DNA of 50,955 nt, taken from NCBI RefSeq assembly GCF_947286155.1, contig NZ_CAMYPD010000019.1:1-50955 (forward strand). The letters run 5' to 3'. The notes under the pieces are model-generated. The model ran no database searches, was not told the DNA's origin, and was given only the letters and a program-made list of their open reading frames with translations. The DNA is from an uncultured Tessaracoccus sp. GTDB lineage: Bacteria; Actinomycetota; Actinomycetes; Propionibacteriales; Propionibacteriaceae. Position numbers and translations under genes: made by a program. Shown here in pieces: positions 33,315 through 40,714 of the stretch (positions are counted from its first letter, which is position 1; every line of letters begins with the position of its first letter).

Positions 33315-36300
33315 ATGGCCAATGACATGACGACTGCAGCAATTGAGCTTCGACTTGGACTGTTGGGGTATTACAGGCCTCGCAAGGGACGACGTGAGCA
33401 GGAAGCGGCTCTGGTCAGCCCCATTCTCGAGCGCCAGCGCGAGCTGAACCGTCGGCTGAGTTTCGCAATGCCTCCCGTCGACGACCGCATTCAGGCGTTC
33501 CTCGACTCTTACTTCGAGGGCACCGACTGGGATGAGAAGCTTCCCAGCCGCTCCTTCGTACTCGATCAGCCGGGGTTGGCTCGCGAACTCACCCTCCCGC
33601 GCCACAGCGACGAGTTCCACTCCGAACAGCTGAGCAGCTACCGCCTCGCCAACGGGGTGTTGCACAACCCTGCGAATGACCGTCGCACCACCAAGGGCGT
33701 GTTCCACATCGCCGAAGGTGGTCTCCCCATCCAAGACGACAAGATTGCCGTGCCGCGCGAGGTGGCTGCCCGCATCTTCGCCGCAGCTCTGCAGCCGCCC
33801 AAGGACGCGATGCTGTTGCCGTACACGGCGGAGGAAGAAGAGCCTGCCTACTGCTGGGCGTCGCTCCTCCTTCGCCCAGTAGTGGTGCCTCCGGTGCCTG
33901 GCTTCACCCCGCGCCGCACCATGGAGGTCCGTTTCTTCGCGCCCGGCACGCTCATGGCCAACCTTGATTTCGTCGAGGGCATCTTCGGCAACGCCGGCGA
34001 CCCGCTGCTGCCGGACAATGACGCCGCGCTCGACCCGGAGACTTGGACCGGCCACACCGGCGCCGTCATCTTGGCCCCACACCTCACGCACCTCACCAAG
34101 AAGGAACTCGGCCTGCCCCACATCGACGACGCCACCGAGCGCCAGCGTCGAGACGGCCAGTGCTGGAGCGACCCGGAGGAGCGCTACAACGGCGGCACGG
34201 CGTTCAAGCTGTGCGTGCGCGACGAGCGGGGCGTCATCTGCACCGTCATCGCCGACAACTACTTCGGCTACTGCAAGAAAGAGGTCAAAGCGCAGATCAG
34301 CTACGCCAGCAACCTCCTCGGCCTCGTCGAAGAGGAGCACTCAGGCGGCGCCCGAACCTACCCCAGGTACAACCTCGGTCAGACATTCACCACCGACGAG
34401 AACCCCAACCAAACCTTCGAGCAGGCGGTCGAACGCGATCCGGAGCGCTGGGACGTACAGCCTGAGGGATATGCCGTCGCGACAGACATCGAACGGCTCC
34501 TCTTGATTCCGCCGAACACCGAGCTGTCGCTGCGCGATTCCACGGTGACGTGGCGCAACGCACAAGGGCAGCACACGCTCCCGCTCAAGGGCGACCACAC
34601 CTACATCACGCCCGACGGGTACCAGATCGAGCCGCTGCACCTGGAAGTCGACGGCAGCCAGTGGACCCTCGTCGGCACCGTCGCGGTAGCCACCGAGGCG
34701 CACAAGCCGGCCACGGTCTCCGGCGGCGGTAAATCAGAGATCTCGAAGGACATCACCGACGCGTTCATCGTCGGCAACGCCTACGTTGAGAACTTCGACG
34801 AGGACATGCGCCAGGTAGCCGACATCGTCGGTCGCGACTTTTCCGACCGCTTCAAGGATCCAGCCACGCACGACGTTCGCCCGCTGCTCTCCGACGAGCG
34901 CAGCGTCGGGTCGGTCATCAAGCTGCTGAGCCCGTCGGCGGACTACACCGACGAGTACAACGCCTGGCTCGACAGCATCCCGAACCACATCAAGGAACTC
35001 GTGTTCGTGGTGAAACGCTTCTACCGGCCCGAGTGGGGCGACGACTGGGCGAGCCACTTCGCGGTGCCGAGCCTGAACGGCCGCACCGGGCACGCGTTGC
35101 GCCTGGATGGCGACAAGATTCGCGTCAACATGTTGCGCGTCGGCTACGAGGAAGGCGATTCGTGGCGGCTGTTTGGGCTGCGCCACGACTTCCACCCGGC
35201 AGCCAAGGTGCAAACCGAGGACGACATCACCGCATCCATCGTCGCGCCCGGTGGCGAGCACGGAATCGCCGAGGGGCTGAGCCGAAAATACGTCGAAAAC
35301 GCGGAGCGCCTGCTCTTCCAGCGCCCCGACGACGCCATCCACCGTGGCTACGATAAGCAGACTGAGAAGGACATCGCGGAGGGCGCCTTCTTGTCGAACT
35401 TCGCGCCGCTCACGCGCGAGGAAGTGCAGGAGATCACCCAAGACGCGGTGGGCTTCTCGCAGTTCACCAAGCCGATGCGGCGTCGCCTCGAACGCTTCGC
35501 GGCCGGCCACAGCAAGGCCACGTACGTGGTGTCGTCGGCGCACCCACGCATCGTGAACGGTGCTCGGACGAAGAACCCGCGCTACTTGCAGGTGCGTCCC
35601 GACATCGCGAATGCGCGCGCCACCCAACTCGCTGAGTTGGGTGAGCGCATGGCGCTTGGGCTTCGCCACGACGAGCCGCTCAGGCACAGCGTCGACGTGG
35701 TGGCCGCCGGGCGGCGCAACAACGCTGCCTCCGACGGTGTCCCGGCCCTGTGCGCCTACGCGCCGCTGCACTACATGGAGCTGCCGGAGCTCATGATGGA
35801 GTTCATCTCGTCGATGACGGGCAAATCGCCCTCCACTACCGGCGCGGGCTCCGAAGGCGCGATGACGAAGAAGCCGTTCAATGCACTGCCCACCACCTAC
35901 GACCTCAACGCGGCGCTGTTGTCGTTCGTGCTCACGGGCTACGACGGCTGGTTGTCGTCGGCCGGTGTGGTCGGCCCCAACGTGCGCGTTGACCACGACA
36001 TCTCGCTGCTCATCCCCGAGCTCTTCTCACGGATGAGCCCCGAGGAACGCGACGCGAAGCACCTCATCGACGAAGGGGCGCTCGAGCCGGTGCCCGACTT
36101 CGAGTTCGAAGGCAAGACGTATGAGGCCAGCCGTCTGGGCTACCGCATCACGCAGAAGTTCACCACGAAGTACTTCGGGCGCATCTTCCTGCACCCGCAC
36201 GTGGTGTTCTCCGACGACATGCTGCACCCGGAAGAACAGGATGCAGCGCAGTACGCGTCGTCGGTGGAGACCATCGTCACCACGCACCAGCGAGTGGGGC

Positions 36301-36665
36301 AGAGTTACTTCGACGACGGCACCGTCGAGTACGCGGTGCCGCCGATCAAGGCGCTGCTGGGCATCATGGCGTACGGGGAGTACGAAGGGATGACGCTGGA
36401 CTCGCCGGAGTTCCGTGGGATGTTCACGAGGGAGTCGGTACTCGCATCCGCGTGGTACGCCGAGCGTCTGCAGTCCGCCGCTGATAACCAACGTGTTCTC
36501 CTTGAACGCTCTATCGCCGCGATCGAGGAGTTCATGGCCGATCCCACGAACCAGGAGGCGAGTGAACGCCTCGGCCTCGCGGAGCGTCTCGAGTGGGCGA
36601 GATCGGTAAAGCCCGACCCGGAGCGCCTTCGCGGCACGCTGGGTCGCCAGGTGCGTTTCGCCTGA
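33315..36665 (+). CDS. Probable PPi-dependent phosphoenolpyruvate carboxykinase
   Basis: 1,116 residues from ATG 33315, preceded at 6 nt by a GACAAT -10-like box. No resemblance to GTP- or ATP-PEPCK (no P-loop). Conserved-looking blocks include RELNRRLSFAMPPVDDRI near residue 45, the Lys/Cys-rich DNYFGYCKKEVKAQISYA near 314-330, GGGKSEISK near 473 and a C-terminal region with IFLHPHVVFSDDMLHPEEQ. Size and these blocks match the diphosphate-type PEPCK known from Propionibacterium freudenreichii and Entamoeba, which interconverts oxaloacetate + PPi with PEP + Pi + CO2. Identification is from recalled family features without a search. The frame opens upstream to 33060 inside the MFS gene, which is rejected. 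Fits propionate-type anaplerosis. Confidence 0.72.
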   Translation: MANDMTTAAIELRLGLLGYYRPRKGRREQEAALVSPILERQRELNRRLSFAMPPVDDRIQAFLDSYFEGTDWDEKLPSRSFVLDQPGLARELTLPRHSDEFHSEQLSSYRLANGVLHNPANDRRTTKGVFHIAEGGLPIQDDKIAVPREVAARIFAAALQPPKDAMLLPYTAEEEEPAYCWASLLLRPVVVPPVPGFTPRRTMEVRFFAPGTLMANLDFVEGIFGNAGDPLLPDNDAALDPETWTGHTGAVILAPHLTHLTKKELGLPHIDDATERQRRDGQCWSDPEERYNGGTAFKLCVRDERGVICTVIADNYFGYCKKEVKAQISYASNLLGLVEEEHSGGARTYPRYNLGQTFTTDENPNQTFEQAVERDPERWDVQPEGYAVATDIERLLLIPPNTELSLRDSTVTWRNAQGQHTLPLKGDHTYITPDGYQIEPLHLEVDGSQWTLVGTVAVATEAHKPATVSGGGKSEISKDITDAFIVGNAYVENFDEDMRQVADIVGRDFSDRFKDPATHDVRPLLSDERSVGSVIKLLSPSADYTDEYNAWLDSIPNHIKELVFVVKRFYRPEWGDDWASHFAVPSLNGRTGHALRLDGDKIRVNMLRVGYEEGDSWRLFGLRHDFHPAAKVQTEDDITASIVAPGGEHGIAEGLSRKYVENAERLLFQRPDDAIHRGYDKQTEKDIAEGAFLSNFAPLTREEVQEITQDAVGFSQFTKPMRRRLERFAAGHSKATYVVSSAHPRIVNGARTKNPRYLQVRPDIANARATQLAELGERMALGLRHDEPLRHSVDVVAAGRRNNAASDGVPALCAYAPLHYMELPELMMEFISSMTGKSPSTTGAGSEGAMTKKPFNALPTTYDLNAALLSFVLTGYDGWLSSAGVVGPNVRVDHDISLLIPELFSRMSPEERDAKHLIDEGALEPVPDFEFEGKTYEASRLGYRITQKFTTKYFGRIFLHPHVVFSDDMLHPEEQDAAQYASSVETIVTTHQRVGQSYFDDGTVEYAVPPIKALLGIMAYGEYEGMTLDSPEFRGMFTRESVLASAWYAERLQSAADNQRVLLERSIAAIEEFMADPTNQEASERLGLAERLEWARSVKPDPERLRGTLGRQVRFA

Positions 36666-36709
36666 CGTCGTCGCCAGGCGGGTGCGAGTGGTGAAGCCCA
36701 CGGTGTCAG

Positions 36710-36715
36710 TACACT
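36710..36715 (+). promoter_or_regulatory. -10 box of the NuoB-like gene (leaderless)
   Basis: TACACT, 7 nt before ATG 36723, in a 57-bp gap after the PEPCK stop. Suggests that the mini NuoB/C/I trio has its own transcript. Confidence 0.45.
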
Positions 36716-36722
36716 GTCTGCC

Positions 36723-37115
36723 ATGTTGCAGGCAGTGGACTGGTGCTCCGACGGCTCGGTGTACGTCGTCGACCTCGCGCTCGCCTGCTGCGCCCTCGAG
36801 TCACAGGCCGCACTCGCTGCCCGGCCGCGGGTGCCCGTCGACGAACTCCCCGCCGACGCGAACGTGGTGCTCACGCTGTCAGGCACGCTGACGCACGCCA
36901 TGACTCCCGCCGCGCAAGCCGCTATCGACGCGCTGCCGTCGCGCCCGACGGTGGTGGCGTTCGGTGCCTGCGCCTGCATCGGTGGTCCGTACTGGGATTC
37001 CTATGCGGTGGAGAAGGGGGCCGGCGGCCTCGTCGACGTCGACCACTTCGTCGCCGGCTGCCCGCCTCCACCCGAGGCGTTTGCCGAAGTCATCGAGGAG
37101 GTGCGACGTGGCTGA
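36723..37115 (+). CDS. NuoB-like iron-sulfur protein (orphan, small form)
   Basis: 130 residues, the NuoB/hydrogenase small-subunit fold pared down. Keeps all ligands for an N2-type [4Fe-4S] cluster: Cys22-Cys23 in LACCALESQ, Cys83 and/or Cys85 in GACACIGGPYWDSY and Cys113 in AGCPPPPEAF. Shorter than NuoB (184) at both ends. Begins the trio with NuoC- and NuoI-like genes; its end overlaps the next by 8 bp. There is no NuoD-like large subunit or membrane subunit in the window, so this cannot be a full second complex I or hydrogenase from what is visible. Role unknown; it may dock with the main complex or be a relic. Confidence 0.85.
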   Translation: MLQAVDWCSDGSVYVVDLALACCALESQAALAARPRVPVDELPADANVVLTLSGTLTHAMTPAAQAAIDALPSRPTVVAFGACACIGGPYWDSYAVEKGAGGLVDVDHFVAGCPPPPEAFAEVIEEVRRG

Positions 37116-37614
37116 GTTCCGGGAATCGGTGCAACACGCGATCGACGATGGGTTCACCTTCCTCCTGTTCCTCACCGCCGTCGACGAGCTGGGCCGCGAC
37201 GGCGGGTTCCGCGTCGTGGCCATGCTGGAGCGCCCGAGCGACGGTGAGCGCCGCGAATGTTCGCACTCCACGAGCCGCGACGAGCCCACCGCGCCGCGTA
37301 TCGATGATCTGCTGCCTGGCGCAGGCTGGTTGCAGCGACAAGTGCATGACATGTTTGGCATCACCTTCGACGGCGCCGACAACGCCCCGCTTATCCACCA
37401 CGGCGAAGGCCATCCGCTGCGCAAAGAGTTCCTCCTGCCCGAGCGTGGCGAGACGTCGTGGCCGGGCGCACTGGAACCAGGCAGTGCATCCCCGAGCCGA
37501 CGCTCGCTGCTGCCGGTCGGCGTGCCGGACCCCGCGGTCGCTGAGAATCCTGCCGCGACGGCGGAAGACGTTGCGCTCAGCGCGACGGGAACGAGAGTGC
37601 GGGTTCGTCGATGA
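37108..37614 (+). CDS. NuoC-like protein (orphan)
   Basis: 168 residues from GTG 37108, which overlaps the previous gene by 8 bp. The 30-kDa-subunit core is short but retains the signature WLQRQVHDMFGITFDGAD and HHGEGHPLRKEF, equal to the WxxRExxDMFGIxFxG...HPxRKxF of NuoC/HycE. The C-terminal ~55 residues are Pro/Ala/Ser-rich. The open frame extends to 36964 but only as shadow. Second member of the NuoB-C-I-like trio. Confidence 0.82.
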   Translation: MAEFRESVQHAIDDGFTFLLFLTAVDELGRDGGFRVVAMLERPSDGERRECSHSTSRDEPTAPRIDDLLPGAGWLQRQVHDMFGITFDGADNAPLIHHGEGHPLRKEFLLPERGETSWPGALEPGSASPSRRSLLPVGVPDPAVAENPAATAEDVALSATGTRVRVRR

Positions 37615-37925
37615 CCCACGGCTCCATCCAGCTTCGAGAATCCCTGTGTACCTCGTGCATGATCTGCGCGCGCGAGTGCCCGACCTGGTGCATCCGCCTC
37701 ACCTCGCACCAAGAACAGACGGTGCCTGCCCCCGGGGCGCGGCCACGCACCCACAACGTGCTCGACACGTTCTCGATCGACTGGTCGCTGTGCATGTTCT
37801 GCGGCGTATGCATCGAACAGTGCCCGACGGATGCGCTGGAGTGGAGCGACAGCCGCGTCATACCGACGAATCGGCTCGACGATCTCGTGCACGGCAAAGC
37901 TGCGCTCGCGCCTGAGGACGTCTGA
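37611..37925 (+). CDS. NuoI-like 2x[4Fe-4S] ferredoxin (orphan)
   Basis: 104 residues with two clusters: CTSCMICARECPTWC and CMFCGVCIEQCPTDAL, spaced about 45 residues apart as in NuoI/HycF. ATGA overlap with the NuoC-like gene and TGATG overlap with mptB. A short soluble electron carrier that, with the two preceding proteins, could form an electron wire but lacks the large subunit. Confidence 0.86.
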   Translation: MTHGSIQLRESLCTSCMICARECPTWCIRLTSHQEQTVPAPGARPRTHNVLDTFSIDWSLCMFCGVCIEQCPTDALEWSDSRVIPTNRLDDLVHGKAALAPEDV

Positions 37926-39421
37926 TGGTTGCGAGAAGGCTCCGCGATCTGCAGCTGGCTGCGGGCTCGCGCGCAGTGTGGGGCGCCTTCGCCGGCTCGC
38001 TGTGCATCCTGCTCGGTTCGCTCAGCCCCGCATACCTGCCGCAGGCGTCTCCGTTCTGGAGCGTGCTGCCGCACACATCACAGGGCGTCGAAGTGCTGCG
38101 CTGGCTCGGCACGGTACTGGTGATGCTCGGCCTGGCGCTCATGTTCGTCGCCTGGTTCCGCCTTCGCCCGAGCGACCGCCACGCTCGAGAGCGCTCCCCG
38201 CTGCGCAACTGGGCTGTGCTCGTGATCGCCTGCGCCCCGCTGCTCCTCGCGCCGCCCGTGTTCTCCCACGACGTGTACTCCTACGTCGCGCACGGATGGC
38301 TGCTCCACAACGGCCTGGACCCGTACCAAGTGGGCCCGGGCGCGCTGCCGGGGTACGTCGCCGACCAGGTGGCGTGGGTGTGGCGCGACACGCCTGCACC
38401 GTACGGGCCGCTGTCGCTGCGCATCTCGCAAGGGCTGATGTTACTCGGCGGCTTCGACCCACTGAAAGCCGCGCTCCTGCACCGCATCCCCGCCATCGTC
38501 GGCGTCGCGCTCATCGGTTTCGCCGTGCCACGCATCGCCGGGCTCCTCAAACTCGACCGAGGCTTCGCCAGCTGGTTCGTGACACTGAACCCGCTGCTGC
38601 TCATCGACTTCGTCGGCGGCGCACACAACGACGCGCTCATGACGGGCTTCATGGTGCTCGGCATCTGGCTCACGCTCCGCTTCCGGGATCGCTGGTTCGC
38701 GGTGCTCGTCGGCGCAGTGGCCGTCGGCGTGGGGGCCTCGATCAAGCAGCCAGCCATCATCGCCACGGTGGCGCTGCCATTTCTCGTGCGTCCATGGACA
38801 TCGTTCAAAGCGAAGCCTCTCATGATGGCGCTGGGGCGTTCGCTGCTGTCGCTCGGCATCGGCGTACTGACGTTTTGCGCCATCACCTTCGCAACGAGGC
38901 TGGGATTCGGCTGGCTGCATTCCTCCGACGTGCCCGGCCAGGTGGACACGGTGGCCATCGTCGTACTGCTGGGTAGAGGCGTGGAATACCTCTTCGCCGC
39001 GACGGGGCACGCGGCGGCAGGTGCGGTGGCCTTCGAGATCGTCCGTCAGCTCGGATACGTGATCATCGCCGTCGGCATGGTGGTGTTCGCGGTGAAATAC
39101 CTCGGCACCCAGCCGCTGCGCTTCGTGTCGTGGTCGCTGCTGTGGTTCGCGCTGTGGGTGCCCGCGATGCACTCCTGGTACTTCCTGTGGGGCGCGGTGC
39201 TGCTGCCGATGAGCCGCCCACCGCAACGCCTCATGCGTGTTGCGATGCTTGTCACCGCCGGGTTGCTGACGTTTAGCGCCCTGAATTTCGGCATGCGCAA
39301 CGGCCCCTGGCCCGTCATGCTCGTGCTCGTAGCGGTGATCGCGTGGGGCCTCTACACCCACGAACTGAGCCTGCCCAGGCGGGGAGACCGGCAACGTGAC
39401 GCGGCGGTCGAGGAACAGTGA
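37925..39421 (+). CDS. mptB: Polyprenol-phosphomannose-dependent alpha-1,6-mannosyltransferase, MptB-like
   Basis: GT-C membrane glycosyltransferase, 498 residues, about 12-13 spans. Family landmarks: SHDVYSYVAHGWLLHNGLDPY in the first extracytoplasmic loop, with the catalytic Asp, then APYGPLSLRI, and later NPLLLIDFVGGAHNDALM and SIKQPAI. In mycobacteria and corynebacteria MptB extends the alpha-1,6-mannan backbone of lipomannan using polyprenol-phosphate mannose. TGATG overlap with the NuoI-like gene is odd company for a glycan enzyme. C-terminal tail is short and charged. The same family was once annotated as carotenoid-associated membrane protein. Confidence 0.83.
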   Translation: MVARRLRDLQLAAGSRAVWGAFAGSLCILLGSLSPAYLPQASPFWSVLPHTSQGVEVLRWLGTVLVMLGLALMFVAWFRLRPSDRHARERSPLRNWAVLVIACAPLLLAPPVFSHDVYSYVAHGWLLHNGLDPYQVGPGALPGYVADQVAWVWRDTPAPYGPLSLRISQGLMLLGGFDPLKAALLHRIPAIVGVALIGFAVPRIAGLLKLDRGFASWFVTLNPLLLIDFVGGAHNDALMTGFMVLGIWLTLRFRDRWFAVLVGAVAVGVGASIKQPAIIATVALPFLVRPWTSFKAKPLMMALGRSLLSLGIGVLTFCAITFATRLGFGWLHSSDVPGQVDTVAIVVLLGRGVEYLFAATGHAAAGAVAFEIVRQLGYVIIAVGMVVFAVKYLGTQPLRFVSWSLLWFALWVPAMHSWYFLWGAVLLPMSRPPQRLMRVAMLVTAGLLTFSALNFGMRNGPWPVMLVLVAVIAWGLYTHELSLPRRGDRQRDAAVEEQ

Positions 39422-39450
39422 CGCGGCACTCGGATGCACGCCAGCGAAGC

Positions 39451-39478
39451 TAGGCTCGTTGCGTCATCGAGAAAGGAG
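39451..39478 (+). promoter_or_regulatory. moxR promoter -10 (TAGGCT) and ribosome site (AAGGAG)
   Basis: TAGGCT at 39451-39456, then AAGGAG at 39473-39478, 5 nt before ATG 39484. The only obvious promoter at the head of the MoxR cluster, in the 62-bp gap after mptB. Confidence 0.5.
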
Positions 39479-39483
39479 CCATC

Positions 39484-40569
39484 ATGGCCGCACGCATACA
39501 ACGCCTGCCAGCCGAAGTGCGTTTCGCTGATGAATTAGCGACGCTCGCAGCACGGGATGCGGATCTGGGCAGGGTTGCGCCAGAGGGCTGGCGCCTGTCG
39601 GCTCCTGCCGTCGTGGAGTTTGTGCTCGGCGACGGCGCAGAGATCTCGCCGAAATTCGTCGGTTCCAGGGCACTGGTGGAGCGCTGCGTGGTGGCCCTGG
39701 CGACGAACCGGGGCCTGATGCTCGTCGGTGAGCCGGGCACGGCGAAGTCGCTGCTCAGCGAGCTGTTGGCGGCGGCGGTTTCGGGCGACACGTCGCTGAC
39801 CGTGCAAGGCTCGGCCGCCACCACGGAGGACGCCATCAAATACTCGTGGAACTACGCGCTGCTCCTGGCAGAGGGGCCGACGCAGCGCGCCCTGGTGCCC
39901 GCCCCCATCCACCGTGGCATGACTGAGGGCAAGGTGGTGCGCTTTGAGGAGATCACGCGTTGCGCGCCCGAGGTGCAAGATGCGCTGCTGTCGATTCTCT
40001 CCGACCGCGTCCTCACCATCCCCGAGTTCGACGGTGACGCCCGCACCGTGCACGCCTTACGCGGTTTCAACGTCATCGCCACCGCCAACACCCGCGACCG
40101 CGGCGTCAACGAAATGTCCGCAGCGTTGAAGCGACGGTTCAACTTCGAGACCATCGGCCCCATCCCCGACGCCGATGTCGAGGCCGCGCTCGTGCAGCGC
40201 GAGACCGACGCGCTGCTCGCGGAGGCCGGAGTCCCCGCCCGGTTGCCGCGCGACCTGACGAGGGTCATCGTCGAGGTGTTTCGAGAGCTGCGTTCAGGGC
40301 GCGCGGGCGACCAGGGCGTCGAGCGACTGAGCAGCGCGATGTCGACGGCAGAGGCGGTGTCGACGGGGCTCGCCGCAGGCTTGGAATCGGCCTGGTTCGG
40401 CGACGGCACACCTGGAGGCAAGGAACTCACGTCAGCACTCGCCGGGTCTGCGTTGAAGGATGACCTCGAGGATCGCTCGCGGCTGCGTGGCTACTACGAG
40501 CGACGCATGCAGGGGGCGAAGGACCCGATTCGCGCCCAGGCGTGGGCGCATCGCGAACTGCTGGATTGA
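39484..40569 (+). CDS. MoxR-family AAA+ ATPase (YehL-like)
   Basis: 361 residues. Walker A GEPGTAKS (about 81-88), Walker B VVRFEEI, sensor 1 in IATANTRDRGVNEMSAALKRRFNFE with the Arg finger region, and a sensor-2-like helical lid after residue 240. MoxR ATPases act as chaperone-like remodelers with VWA-domain partners that bind metal through a MIDAS; the VWA gene of this cluster lies at 45876. Best parallel is E. coli YehL, whose neighbours YehM, YehP and YehQ match DUF5682, VWA and SWIM here. The stop TGA is embedded in TTGA, part of the duplicated junction described separately. Confidence 0.88.
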   Translation: MAARIQRLPAEVRFADELATLAARDADLGRVAPEGWRLSAPAVVEFVLGDGAEISPKFVGSRALVERCVVALATNRGLMLVGEPGTAKSLLSELLAAAVSGDTSLTVQGSAATTEDAIKYSWNYALLLAEGPTQRALVPAPIHRGMTEGKVVRFEEITRCAPEVQDALLSILSDRVLTIPEFDGDARTVHALRGFNVIATANTRDRGVNEMSAALKRRFNFETIGPIPDADVEAALVQRETDALLAEAGVPARLPRDLTRVIVEVFRELRSGRAGDQGVERLSSAMSTAEAVSTGLAAGLESAWFGDGTPGGKELTSALAGSALKDDLEDRSRLRGYYERRMQGAKDPIRAQAWAHRELLD

Positions 40570-40660
40570 CCGCGGCCGACCAGGTTGAGCCCTTGCCGTA
40601 TCCGGCACCAGCAGCCGGCCTGGGCCGGCGTTCTCGGGCCCCAAGGCTGGCCGAAAGGGC
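40566..40660 (+). pseudogene. Decayed 5' end of a DUF5682 gene (remnant)
   Basis: From TTG 40566 the frame reads LTAADQVEPLPYPAPAAG, compared with LTVADQVEFFGIRHHSPAG at the start of the DUF5682 protein. At DNA level 40558-40589 matches 43610-43641 in 28 of 32 positions, all four differences being transitions, and CGGCACCA follows in both after a 1-nt indel (40603-40610 and 43654-43661). Beyond about 40620 similarity fades. It starts on the moxR stop, where the ancestral DUF5682 gene would have begun. Right limit is approximate. Confidence 0.7.
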
Positions 40661-40701
40661 CTCGCAACGCGCGCTCCGGCGCCGATGACTCGCCTGGGCC
40701 C

Positions 40702-40707
40702 TAGCAT
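40702..40707 (+). promoter_or_regulatory. -10 box of the DUF4132 gene (leaderless)
   Basis: TAGCAT, 7 nt before ATG 40715. The spacing equals that of the WGR paralogue (TAGGCT, 6 nt before ATG 48925) and supports 40715 over the in-frame ATGs at 40685 and 40706. Confidence 0.45.
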
Positions 40708-40714
40708 GGGGCGC

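Noticed and set aside
36723..37925. Trio as a full second complex I or [NiFe] hydrogenase
   Set aside because: No NuoD-like large subunit with quinone or NiFe ligands, and no membrane subunits in the neighbourhood.
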